Below, one piece after another: positions 50,926-61,189 of a stretch of 64,000 nt of DNA; the first letter of the stretch is position 1, and every line of letters starts with the position of its first letter. The DNA is from Limnephilus marmoratus (lineage: Eukaryota > Arthropoda > Insecta > Trichoptera > Limnephilidae), in the NCBI GenBank assembly GCA_917880885.1, contig OU862928.1, forward strand, positions 37,374,962-37,438,961. Direction: 5' to 3'. The translations under genes and the position numbers were made by a program. A model generated the notes under the pieces. That model was not told the DNA's origin. It searched no databases and saw only the letters and a list, made by a program, of their open reading frames with translations.

Positions 50926-51060
50926 GTGGTCGAGGGGAAGGCTCTCGACTAGCGATTCATAGTCGCGGGTTCATATTATATATCTTGACACAGATTTCCT
51001 AGTGAGACAGGCAAGGCCAAAAAAAATCTACGTAAACCTTTTTATATATATGCACATAAT
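50926..51060 (+). mobile_element. SINE with tRNA-Ser-like head
   Basis: ATCCGTGGTCGAGGGGAAGG, CTCTCGACTAGCGATTCATA and GTCGCGGGTTCA correspond to the head of SINE-A; the B box is cut short. The following body is unlike SINE-A. Confidence 0.55.
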
Positions 51061-51134
51061 AAATAAAATATTCCAGCGTGTGAGAGTAAATTTTATTTGA
51101 ATGTTTTCACAATTTAATAATTTTAATTTAAATG

Positions 51135-51889
51135 AATGTAAAGGGAAATATTGTCCGTATCGCCGTGGTGTAAGGCCACCATTCATAATAATCAGAATTG
51201 AAACGTTGCTTGAAATGCCTTTAGCCGTGTTTGGTAACTAGATCTGAATAGCCTCGCCTTCCTCTTACCAATCTCCTCCCCTTCCCACCACCTTCAGCCT
51301 CACAACATTTTATTTTATTTTATTTTTTATTATTATTGTACAACAGAATAATTCCAATTACAGTACAATTTAGTTACCCTATCAGCATTTAGGCAACTGA
51401 CTCTTCAATAATGTTTTTAAGGCATATAAAGAACAGTCACTTACATCCAAATGGTTTGAAATTTCATTTAACAGCACCACTCCCCTCGTCATGCTATGCT
51501 TTACCAAGACGTCTGTTCTGCCGTTCGGTACTTTAAATAAGTCATGATGTCGACTTCGGCTGTAGTGGTCTGGTACATATAAATCATAGCATCCCAAGAG
51601 AAATGGGCTATCGATGAAATTGTTCCAAATTTTGAAAGACAAAATAGCAAGACTTGCTTTCCGTCTAGTTTCTAGACTCACAGAATCAGTTTCCTCAAGT
51701 AAGTCAATATGGTGCATGAACCTTGGATAGGTTCCATGCTTCCGCACATAAACATACCTGAGGAATTTCTTCTGGATTTGCTCTAACATATCAATGTACT
51801 TCTGGTGGTAACATACCCCAATTGGGGATGCCGTAGTCTTACTGGCCCCAGTCGGGAACAATTGGAACTCTTGGGGTATTCCAAAGATA
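51135..51889 (+). mobile_element. SINE-A copy split by a LINE insertion
   Basis: Left block 51135-51308 (CCGTATCGCCGTGGTGTAAG to CAGCCTCACAACAT), right block 51810-51889 (AACATACCCCAATTGGGG to GGACAC-like end). AACAT is duplicated at the junctions. Confidence 0.85.
51309..51809 (-). pseudogene. LINE (family F) 3' end inserted in SINE-A, TSD AACAT
   Basis: The minus frame IQKKFLRYVYVRKHGTYPRF, MHHIDLLEETDSVSLETRR, LSFKIWNNFIDSPFLLGCYD, SMTRGVVLLNEISNHLD and LKTLLKSQL, ending at 51382, then a 3' UTR and (AAAAT)n tail to 51309. It is 5' truncated within the RT C-terminal domain; the visible frame is intact, so insertion is fairly recent. Confidence 0.88.
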
Positions 51890-52595
51890 TTGAAATATAA
51901 TTAGATGTGCTATCTGCTGTTTTTACTATGTGGGTCTGCGCTTCCGGGTGTCGCCGATATTGTTTACCAATTAACAAATAAACTAAAAGAACAAATAATT
52001 AACGAATAAACCAAACGAACGTTAAACTAAATGAACAAATTCTTTCCTTATTCAAAATATATTGTTAACCAATATTAATGCACATTTTCAAAAAATCAAC
52101 GAAATGAACAAATTATTTTTGTATGAAAACTGCGCTAATTAGCGCGTAGTCCGGCGACAGTTGCGCGGACACCATAGCATATCTATTCTGTATTTGAATA
52201 TCTTTGGGGTATTCACATCGTAAAAGAAGCGTTTTTGGGTCGCAATTTTAAAATTCATGTACAACATATTTTTTTACCAACATAAATCTGTCGTTAGCGA
52301 TTTTGAATTTAAGTCCTTAAAAAATATTTTTCAATAATTAATATTTATTTTATTTTATGTTTTATAGTAGGTAGAATAACATTTTTATGGTCATTATTAA
52401 CTGACAAACAATTGCCAAAGTTACCTCTAAAATCTTGAAAATTTTATTTATTCAACGACCTTTATTGTACAAATTGATCCAGAAATAAATAAAATAGCAT
52501 ATAAACGTACTAGATATTTGTTTTGCCTTTTGATTTATAAAAGTGTGTAATTCATACGTAGTAGAAGTGAAACCTTCAGAAATCTAAAGTAGACA
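51890..52595. other. Spacer with a perfect 14 bp palindrome
   Basis: GCGCTAATTAGCGC near 52134-52147. No gene or repeat otherwise. Confidence 0.35.
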
Positions 52596-53010
52596 AGCAC
52601 TTGGGGTGACTCTGCCACAGGTCACCCCAAGTAGTTCGCTACGTTTGGTGACTTAGCAGGGGTGCCCGGGTTCATGGGATGAGGTTTGTCTAGATCTTGG
52701 TGGCGGATACGTTTGCCCAACCACTGCGTGGCGGGCTGGATCGGAGGGGACTGATTGAGGGAGGCCTATTGACCTCTCCAGCCGGATTCTCCCGACCCAT
52801 TGCCTTGCACCGCAGTGTGAGGAATAGATTCATACGTCCGTCATTCCTGGCCACACTGACGCCCAGATTCCTAGCCACCGCTGATACCGTTTTCCTTCCC
52901 ATATCTTCTTCTCCTTCCTTTCCCTTAAAAACCCTCCACACAGCATCCTCAAAGATGATATAGGCCCCTAAGGAAATTATTTCCTCGGGGCCTCCTGTGT
53001 GGAGCTATGA
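52596..53010 (+). mobile_element. SINE-B copy with LINE-B-like end
   Basis: CACTTGGGGTGA, CACCCCAAGTAGTTCGCTAC, GGCGGGCTGGATCGGAGGGG, CACCGCAGTGTGAGGAATAG, a stem-loop with CCTAAGG...CCTCGGGG, CTCCTGTGTGGAGCTATG and A10. Confidence 0.85.
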
Positions 53011-53062
53011 AAAAAAAAAAGAAAAGAGTGGGGAGGTTACGAAGCACCGCACAACGAGGAGA

Positions 53063-53165
53063 CCGATTATGCTGTCTCATTCTTACAGATGTATCTGTTT
53101 GTCTCTTTTTAGTGTCGCTATTTTTCGTTTCATTGAGTTTCAAACCACAACGGTGCTAAAGAAGT
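53063..53165 (-). repeat. Repeat X copy
   Basis: On the minus strand GCACCGTTGTGGTTTGAAAC, AAAAAGAGACAAACAGATAC. See 28447. Confidence 0.55.
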
Positions 53166-53203
53166 TTTTCACTTTAATAATTATTCAGTTGGGTTAGGTA
53201 TTT

Positions 53204-53520
53204 TGGGTCTAGGTAAATTGACCAAATTGCAATTTTTCGAAATCAATTTTTCGAACTTCAATTTTTCGAAATCATATTTTTCAAACTTCAATTGACCGAA
53301 ACACTAGTTTTTCGAATTGATATAAGTATGTATACAGTACGTAAAAGATTATTTTATTATAGGATGGACAATATCAACTAACCTAACCTAACCTAACGAT
53401 ATCTCGTTAGTCATAAGCAAGCGAAATATATATTTTAAAAGTTGATTAACAAATTCGAAAAATATGTCTTTCGGCCAATTGCTGTTCGAAAAATGGAATT
53501 TTCAAAACATGTCTGCTCCC
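53204..53520. mobile_element. Fold-back-like element FB2, 317 bp
   Basis: The left arm has tandem CAATTTTTCGAA(AT/CT) units; the right arm has the inverse (TTCGAAAAATATG, GTTCGAAAAATGGA). The centre holds TAACCTAACCTAACCTAAC and TATAAGTATGT, as in FB1. Flanks AGGTATTTT (53195-53203) and AGGTATTTA (53521-53529) are a 9 bp TSD with one mismatch. Ends GGG...CCC. Confidence 0.6.
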
Positions 53521-53529
53521 AGGTATTTA

Positions 53530-54029
53530 GACTTCAAATACAAATTAAAGTTTTATACCTATGAAAAAAGCAGTGCAACCGTTCCCATTAATAGTTTTTC
53601 TTTATATTTCTAACATAAAAATTTAGTAGTCAATACCGTACAATATTTACGATCAGAATTAACGTTGTTAACATCTTTTAATTTGGATAATAAATTAAAA
53701 CTATAAACTGGTTGCTGGAAAAACATCAACACATACTTTATATGTTAGCAGATAAAAGCGCGTTCATTTGAAGAAGGTATTTTTAAGTTAAATATTATTT
53801 TTGGTCTCGTGGAGGAATTGCCAATCTGTCTTCAGTTATTGTTCGGAACTATTCACGGCTGGATTTATTCGGCCTAAACAATTCGCCTGCGGACATCTGG
53901 ACTGTTATAAAATAGCCAAAAAATAATAAACTTAGCTATAGATAAATTGTAAATGCTGAAATTTTCAGGTGTTTTCGTGTTTTTCGTGAGTCAGAATCGA
54001 ATAGACTCTTTCCATACACATATGAATAT
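53530..54029. other. Spacer, nothing recognised
   Basis: AT-rich. Confidence 0.35.
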
Positions 54030-54480
54030 TAGTAGACCAGAACATAAAGGTGAGGGGTAGACAACAACTACAGCGGGGCGCAGAGCGGGAAGATGGGACG
54101 GGATTACTCAATATGACAGTATATAGGCATCTCGCATGTAGAGCGTATGAACGAAGAAAGGAGTCTGTAGAGCGTATGAACGAGGATGGGCATGTAGAGC
54201 GTATGAACGAGGAAAGGAGTGTAAGGAGAATATATGACGCAAATGTGAATGGAAGAAGAAGTCGGGGACGCCCGAGGAAGACATGGCACGACCAAGTGAA
54301 TCAGATACTTGAGTCGGGCCATGTGAAGAGTCGGAATAATAGAAGAGCATGTATGAGACGATGTATGAATGTGAACGAGGCAAGGAGTGTGTGCCAAGAT
54401 CGAGTTGTTTGGCGGTAAATCCTCTCTGCCTACCCCTGCGGGGAAACGGCGTGATGGTTATTTAGTTAGTTAGTTAGTTA
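54030..54480 (+). pseudogene. RTE/R1-like LINE tail with (TTAG)n end
   Basis: The plus frame YERRKESVERMNEDGHVERM, NEERSVRRIYDANVNGRRSR, GRPRKTWHDQVNQILE, NNRRACMRRCMNVNEARSVC and QDRVVWR is a C-terminal tail; VERMNE is partly triplicated. Then CCCCTGCGGGGAAACGGCGT and (TTAG)n. The inverse sister copy is at 56.5-57.0 kb. Confidence 0.8.
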
Positions 54481-54517
54481 GGCATCTCGCATTATAATAT
54501 CACCATTTAGTTCTTAA

Positions 54518-54547
54518 AAGTAAATTAAATTAAATTAAATTAAATTA
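54518..54547. repeat. (AAATT)n microsatellite
   Basis: Five TTAAA pentamers. Confidence 0.85.
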
Positions 54548-55322
54548 TTCAGTGCCGGCAACCCGGGCGTTTATTTATGTAATGTACAACATGATTTACA
54601 AGTAGATTTATACAAGTAAACTCTGCTTTTGAATGAATAGACCATTTTACATGGGATCGCGAATTGCTCGCCGCGTATTGAACTAATTTGCGAAGTCTAA
54701 ATACGGCAAGTAAAGTTCGTTTATTTTCAGACACCATGTTTTGTTGCCGTATTTAGTTAGGACACTTTTACAAATGTTTCATAATTTACTTACCTCGTAA
54801 ACGTCGACGAGCACACGCCATGTATCTCAAGTGATAGTATATAATTACACGTTTTCAAAACACAAACCATATTTTTTGCGGTGTTATTTCGTAAAATGCA
54901 CCGATGAGCGCTCGACGCTGGCTCGCATAAGAATGATGACGTCATATTTTTTAGATTACACGAAACCATACTCGATCCCAGCCGGTTCCAATGGAACCGG
55001 TATAGGGAGGGGGAAATAATACGCCTTTATCACTTAGGGCAGGTCTACTTATATTCATATGTCTATGACGCTTTCATAATTACCGCGACGGTGCACAGTA
55101 ACGATATCGTGAAGCAAAAGGCAATAAATATATGTTTCTTATCGTTTTAGTGCTGCAGTTCTTTCTTACACATTAAATAATGATGAGACAAAAGATGAGA
55201 CACACAAAATACGTGTGAATGTTTCTTACTACCGTTTTCTTTGAAACAAACTGATGTATCTTAATTTTTTTGTAAGAAAAACTCTCTTTTACAACTTTTG
55301 AAGGTTATTCCCATCAACGTAA
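54548..55322. other. Spacer with a short perfect palindrome
   Basis: CCGGTTCCAATGGAACCGG at about 54981-54999. The minus frame 54549-54737 has no motif. Confidence 0.35.
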
Positions 55323-55498
55323 TATATCATTGAAGGAGAAGATAACAATAATAATCTAAACGAAAATATGAAAGAGAACAAGACACAGAAAAACAGAAAA
55401 AAGACATTGGTCGCAACTGGGACCATTGTCTTTTTTCTGTGTCTTGTTCTCTTTCATATTTTCGTTTAGATTATTATTGTTATCTTCTCCTTCAATGA
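55323..55498. repeat. Long snap-back inverted repeat (~75 bp arms)
   Basis: Left arm TGAAGGAGAAGATAACAATA...AGACACAG from 55331; right arm is its inverse to 55494. One 8 bp indel (AAACAG region) and a ~25 nt loop containing GGTCGCAACTGGGACC. The inner part resembles SINE-C (CTGGGAC, TCTTTTTTCTG). Confidence 0.9.
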
Positions 55499-55606
55499 GA
55501 TATATCTTAACTTATAGCTCGGCCACACGGTGCGGCGACGGGAATTGCGTTTCATTTTCTTAATACGTTTGTGGGAGATGTACAAAAATGATTGTGTGTT
55601 TCCTTT

Positions 55607-56016
55607 GGTGTTTTTTTTATACGAATACCGCACAAGAGTCCCAACTGCTCCCGTCTGGAGCCAGTGAGACTATGGCTTCCCCAATTTAAGTATGCTGTGA
55701 GGCTGAAGATAGTGGGGAGAGGAAGGAGATGGGGAAGGGGAAGGTGGGGAAGTACCTGGCTATTCAGATCTGGTCACCAAACACGGCTAAAGCCATTTCA
55801 GGCAACGTTTTAATTCTGAATGGTGGTCTTACACCAGGGCGATACTGTGAGCATCTTCCACTCTGGAACATGCTGCAAATATACTATATATATTATTTTA
55901 CATGAATTAATTGCGAAATAACACAAATTAATCAAATAAAATTTATTAGCCACGCCGGGATTTGATCCCGCGACCTTCGCATTGCGAGTCAAGAGTCTTA
56001 CCGCTGAACTACGCCG
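55607..56016 (-). mobile_element. SINE-A, near full length
   Basis: On the minus strand: head GGCCGGCGTAGTTCAGCGG, TAAGACTCTTGACTCGCAAT, B box GGGATCAAATCCC, body and the GGACTCTTGTGCGGTATTCG end plus oligo(A). The intact head contrasts with the copies at 1.6 and 12.6 kb. Confidence 0.85.
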
Positions 56017-56069
56017 GCCGTCATGGGTGCAGACATACGTTCACCATTTGTCTCATTTTCGACTGTTAA

Positions 56070-56152
56070 TATTTTTTTTTACATTAACTACACACAGGAG
56101 GCCCTGGGGAAAATTATTTCTCTCAGGGCCCATGAAGATGCTGTGTGAAGGG
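56070..56152 (-). mobile_element. LINE-B/SINE-B 3' end scrap
   Basis: Oligo-T, TTAACTACACACAGGAGGCC, the CCTGGGG...CTCAGGG stem and GATGCTGTGTGAAGGG; nothing beyond. Confidence 0.7.
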
Positions 56153-56495
56153 TGAGCGTGTAAGACAAAGCTGCAGCAAAAGCTTTTTAAGAACAAAAGC
56201 AAAACCAACAGCGCATTGACATTTGACCTGTTTTGAATTTTTGGAATTCACTCACACTTAAATATTATCCTTGTAACTATATTCCACACTTTTAAAATTA
56301 TCGTCACGGCTAGTAGTATTGTAGGGGTTTACGGAGTCGTCACGGTGCCGTGTGTAAGAGAGATGCAAGCAAATTATGACTATATTCCTTTGGAGGAAAC
56401 AGACCTACGTACATTGTGTATTTCATCTTTTGAAAGAGCCGCAGCATTATTGTGATAAGGAACGTGGGTTTATTGAATTTTTTTATGCCGTCACG
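56153..56495. other. Spacer, nothing recognised
   Basis: Contains two CGTCACGGT(G/A)CCGT motifs (56336, 56490). Confidence 0.3.
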
Positions 56496-57035
56496 GTACC
56501 GTCGACTAACTAATTAACTAACCATCACGCCGTTTCTCCGCAAAGGTAGGCAAAGAGGACGGACCGCCACACAACTCGGTCTTGGCACACACTCTTTGCC
56601 TCATTCACATTCATACATCGTCTCATATATACTCTTCTATTATTCTGACTCTTGATATGGCCCTTCTCGAGTATCTGATTCACTTGACCGTGCCATGACT
56701 TCTTCTGGCGTCCCCGACTTCTACCATTCACATTTGCGTCAAATATTCTCATTACACTCCTTTCTTCGTTCATTCGCTCTACATGCCCAAACCATCTGAG
56801 GTTCCTTTTCTTAATCTCATCACAGCCTTGCATTCTTTTCGAATCCATACATTTTTCACGCAAGCATACATGGTTTTACCACACATACGCCCCAGCGATC
56901 TCATTTCTACGGCATTCAGTCTACGTTCTTCCTTCCTCTGCCAGTTCCATGCCTCACTGCCATACATCAGGGTATATACCAGCACTCCATTGTGGACTGC
57001 TAGCTTCGCTTTTTCTGTTTGTTATTTTAATGAGT
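56496..57035 (-). pseudogene. RTE/R1-like LINE tail with (TTAG)n end
   Basis: Minus-strand frames LVYTLMYGSEAWNWQRKEER, RLNAVEMRSLGRMCGKT, then after a frameshift LRWFGHVERMNEERSVMRIF, DANVNGRSRGRQKKSWHGQV and CMNVNEAKSVCQDRVVWR, ending in AGAAACGGCGTGATGG and TTAGTTAATTAGTTAG. Same family as 54.0-54.5 kb. Confidence 0.82.
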
Positions 57036-57042
57036 TTATATG

Positions 57043-57675
57043 TCTATATATATTAAAATGAATCCCAGTTTCCCTTGATCATGCCATAACTTCAGAACGA
57101 CTTTACCTATTTCATTCATCTTTTTTTTTAGTTTTCTAATACTTTGTAGAAGGTTCTTACGGAAAGAAAAATTAAGAAAATTGCGTAAAAAATTGGAAAA
57201 TTTCAGAAAGCTTAACGACTATTTTAACTTCGCCCGTTTGACTGTTCGCGCGTTTTGACGAATGTGAATTTAGCAAGCAGCTGTTTTTTTTTTTGTAACA
57301 AAAAAATTCATATGGAGTTTTAAATTATAGATATTTTAAATAGGTGCCTATGTTAGGTACCAAATTTGATTGATTGTTCGTATAATATACAAAAATGAAT
57401 ATTTGTAATATATGTAAAATGAAAATTTTAATTAAAAAATTGTAATAGGTGACATGCGGGCTGTTTGAAAACTGAATGCACTGGGACTGAATATATGGAA
57501 CGCGGGAGGGGGGTTGGTGGGACGGGGAAGCGGGAGAGGGAAGAGGGGAGAAGGTGGCGGGGAACGTCGAAGGGCTACGTTGGAGGGGGACAGGACGCAC
57601 GGGAAAGGACACGCAGGGAGAAACAATTTATTTATTTGAATAAAGGAGTTGCCACGCGTGCCTGGAGCCAGCTAG
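57043..57675 (+). mobile_element. Non-autonomous Helitron (family H-e), complete
   Basis: 5' TCTATATATATTAAAATGAA, 3' GTTGCCACGCGTGCCTGGAG, CCAGCTAG then T. 633 bp. CATGCCATAACTTCAGAACG and a purine tract are shared with 59110-59741. Confidence 0.75.
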
Positions 57676-58854
57676 TAATTAATAAACATTAAAATCAGTA
57701 CTCTCCAATAGTCAAAAATTCTCGTGAAACAATTCCTTTTGAACCAAAAGCTTTTTATCAAAATCAATCTGAATTAATTCGTTTTCAAAAAATTACTACA
57801 CACAAATAATATATATAATATGTGAAGGAACGTGAAATCCGAAGAACTCGGATGTTGGAATTCGTAGATATATTGATCGAATCCGGAGGGACAGGTGAAC
57901 TGATGAACGAGGTCAACGCGTAATGTGAAAAATTCAATATAGGACAACTTGGGACAGGTAACCTTTGAGGGAAAACTTCCTCAGAGAAAACTACTTACTT
58001 TTCTGACCTAATTAATATACTCGTATATTCTTTTTCCTCATCTAACTGATTTTTTGCGGTGAATTTTGAATACATCGACTTACATACGATAATCCTTGTA
58101 CTAAACATATTTCTACCTATCGTATTAATTGGATCAGTAATTAAATGTATGCATCATAGAAATATTATGAACCATTACAACCTATAATTTTATTTAGTTA
58201 TTTAAGGCTCTGCAACCGGGCTCGAAAAGAAGAAGATGGATAGATACGGAATTTCGAATGTTAGATGAGAGCGCTAACATTTACAGCGACAAAATCGATG
58301 CGAAAATGTTTGATAAAACACGACTCGTTTAAAATAGAGCAAAAATCTCGCGGGCATTGTCTTAAGCATTTAAAGAAACACTGTGAATTTTTTCATACAT
58401 GTAACTTGTTAAATAACTGAAACAAACGTGCTTATAATAATTTTTTGAGCATACTTTGCGATTTTTTTCTATCGAGGGAATTTTATCCTAATTTGCCTTT
58501 CGGCGCGGAAAGGTCTAGATATTATCTTCAAGAATAACATATATTTTTTAAGAGCTTTAAAACTTACCGTGTTTAAGGGAGATATGTAAGAAATCGGTAA
58601 TATTCGGGTTGAGGGCCCTTAAAAAACTTTTCTTTTTCTTTTCAACATTTAAAATTTGGGCAAAAAATGGTACCAACCCTTTGTTTCTCTTATCTAAGGT
58701 ACCAACCCACAAAATGTCTATTCTTACTATGTTGTTCACAGATTTTCTTTATTTTATTATTTCATTTGGAAATGAGGTTTATTTCCTCTAAACTTTAATT
58801 GATTAAATTGTATTTTTTCAGAATTAATTAATTAAAAATAATTTGTCATATATT
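57676..58854. other. 1.2 kb without recognised features
   Basis: AT-rich; short frames near 58557-58791 on both strands have no motif. Confidence 0.4.
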
Positions 58855-59109
58855 TTCGGCACTTTCCAGAGTGGACGATGTTCTTAGAATCGCCCCCGTA
58901 TAAGACCACCATTCAGAATTAAAACTTTGCTTGAAATGACTTTAGCCGGGTTGGTGACCAGATCTGAATAGCCAGATCCTTCCCCACCTTTCTCTTTCCA
59001 ATCTCTTTGCCCTCCCCACTACCGTCAGCCTTACAACATACCCCAATTGGGGATACTATAGACTCACTAGCTCTACACGACAGCAGTCGGGACTCTTGTA
59101 CGGTATTCG
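58855..59109 (+). mobile_element. SINE-A, head missing
   Basis: From TTTTCGGCACTTTCCAGAGT through ACCACCATTCAGAATT and CCCCAATTGGGG to CGGTATTCG, where the next Helitron begins exactly. Confidence 0.8.
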
Positions 59110-59741
59110 TCTAAATATATATATAAAAAAATGAATCCCTGTTTCCCTTGGTCACGCCATAATTTCAGAACAACTTTACCTATTTCATTCATCTTTTTTT
59201 AAAGTTTTCTAATACTTTGTAGAAGGTTCTTAAGGAAAAAAAAATTAAGAAATTTGCGCAGATAATTGAATAATTTCAGAAAACTTAACGACTATTTTAT
59301 CTTCGCAAGTTTGACAGTTCGCGCGTTTGATGAAATTGAATTTAGCAGGCAGCTGTTTTTTTGTGTTAAAAGAATTGTATATGGATTTTTTAATTTATAG
59401 ATATTTTAATACCTATGTTAATTACCAAATTTAATTGATTGCTCTTATTAAAAATGAATATTATTTGTAATATACGAAAAATGGAAATTTGAAAAAAAAA
59501 ATTGTATTAGGTAGCACGGGAGCTGTTTGAAAACTAAATGTACTAGGACTGAATATAGGGAACGCGGGAGGGGAGTTGGCGGGACGGGGGAACGGGAGAA
59601 GGGAGAGGGTGGGCGGGGAAGGTGGAAAGGGAACGCGGGAGGGGAAGGGGCTGCGGGAGGAGAACGGAAAAGGACGTGCAGGGAGAAACAATTTATTTCT
59701 TTGAATGTGGCATTGCGACGCATGCCATATTCATGCCCTAG
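59110..59741 (+). mobile_element. Non-autonomous Helitron (family H-e), complete
   Basis: 5' TCTAAATATATATATAAAAA, 3' GGCATTGCGACGCATGCC...CCCTAG then T. 632 bp; inserted at the 3' end of a SINE-A. Confidence 0.72.
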
Positions 59742-59984
59742 TATAAAATAAAATTGATGACAGATATAATAGCATCATCGTGGATGGTTATGATTTTAGA
59801 TTTTCACGTGGAGGACGGTTCGAAAACGCGACCACACGGAGAGCATAAGTTTCCATGTTCCCGAAGGTTATCTCTGTCACCGACAGCATGGACTGTTTTA
59901 TCTCCCGGCTTGCAGAACTAACTTGCCGATTGTCATGCCAGTCGGGAGAGCTGTCTTACTTCGAATATCGATATGTTCAACATA

Positions 59985-60760
59985 TAGTTAATATCATCAA
60001 CATAAAGTCATATATAACAAAAATAAAACACTCTCGACCAACTTATTATACAAAGAAACTAAAATATTTAATATACGTAAATTATTTATATTACAAACTT
60101 TGAAATATGTATTTAAAAACAAAAATTATTTCGAAATAAATGAAAACAGAATGAGCAAAAGAATAAATAATATATTTTACACCCCACAAACCAATACTAA
60201 ATTATTGCAGACACATAGCAGTTTCATTAGTCCTCGTTCATTTAACCTTCTACCACTACAAACTCAAATGATAAATAAAATGATAAAATATGTAAAAGAG
60301 GTAAAATTATGGTTGAATAATGTAGATATTGAAAAGCTATTTCTATAAATTTATCCTTCCTTCTACAACACACTTTCTGTAACTTTCTAAACTTTAGTAC
60401 AATATGTTTTCTGTTTATTTTTTTATAATAACTAAAAAAAAAAAAAAAATCAGTATGTTTTTTCCATATTTTTATTTTAATTTTATAATAGCTGAAAAAA
60501 AAACCTATTCCACTTATTCTACCTATGAAATACTAACTTTATATTTTATATGTTTTTTAAGTCTATTTTATACTTTGGGTACTTAGAAATATAGTACTTT
60601 GTTTTAATATTACCCACACTCAGGCAGTGCCTTAGTGGGTTTTCATTTCTTGTTCATACTATTTGTTATTATATATTATGTTATTATATGTATACTATTT
60701 GCTATTATACATTATATGTACAAAGAAATGAGAATAAATAAAGTTAAAAAAAAAAAAAAC
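59985..60760 (+). pseudogene. LINE C-terminal tail, 3' UTR and poly(A)
   Basis: The plus frames KHSRPTYYTKKLKYLIYVNY and NRMSKRINNIFYTPQTNTKL, LQTHSSFISPRSFNLLPLQT form the last part of a Jockey-like ORF2, with a stop between. A 3' UTR (CTCAGGCAGTGCCTTAGTGG), AATAAA and A13 end at about 60760. Confidence 0.72.
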
Positions 60761-60927
60761 ATCAATGAAGGAAAATTCAAATGGCAGTTTTGTTGCTGTT
60801 AGTCTAAATCTGTTTATCTCTAAAATATTTTCTCTTTTAAAAACGCTATGAAATTGTAATGTTTATGAAATAAATTACATAGAATAATTTAGTGTTACAA
60901 TATTTACATAGAATAATTTAGCAATCA

Positions 60928-60970
60928 CTAGCTGACCCGGCAAACTTCGTACCTCCTTAGAATCAACAAA
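60928..60970 (-). mobile_element. Helitron 3' terminus
   Basis: Minus strand GGTACGAAGTTTGCCGGG, TCAGCTAG then T; weak GGTA/TGCC stem. The body is replaced by a SINE-C tail. Confidence 0.5.
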
Positions 60971-60974
60971 TATT

Positions 60975-61185
60975 GTTTTTTTTTTTTTATTTTTATTTTA
61001 ACTTTATGAGTAAAACCTCAAATTGTAATATTTAATTAAATGAAGACAATATAAGCGAAACTCAATCGAAAATCTGAAAACAGAAAAAATCAGAAAAAGA
61101 TATTGACACATCTGGGACTCGAACCCAGGACCTCTCGCTTACCGGGCGAACGCGCTAACCACTGCGCCACCGTGTCGATATCCAA
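60975..61185 (-). mobile_element. SINE-C, full copy
   Basis: A tRNA-like head (61105-61176), the body CAATATCTTTTTCTGATTTT, CGATTGAGTTTCGCTTATAT, TGTCTTCATTTAATTAAA and an A-rich tail. A decayed relative is at 40.1 kb. Confidence 0.75.
61105..61176 (-). tRNA. tRNA-Thr(GGT)-like head of SINE-C, probably not a functional tRNA
   Basis: 72 nt that fold as a cloverleaf: acceptor GACACGG/ATGTGTC (one mismatch and one G-T), D stem GCGC/GCGC, anticodon stem TTCGC/GCGAG with loop CCGGTAA (anticodon GGT) and T stem CTGGG/CCCAG. A box TGGCGCAGTGG and B box GGTTCGAGTCC are intact. C at position 33 (instead of T) and the attached SINE body argue against a working tRNA gene. Confidence 0.65.
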
Positions 61186-61189
61186 TTCG

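Noticed and set aside
54981..54999. Palindrome CCGGTTCCAATGGAACCGG as a transcription terminator or regulatory site
   Set aside because: A single short palindrome without gene context in a eukaryotic genome; noted only as a spacer landmark.
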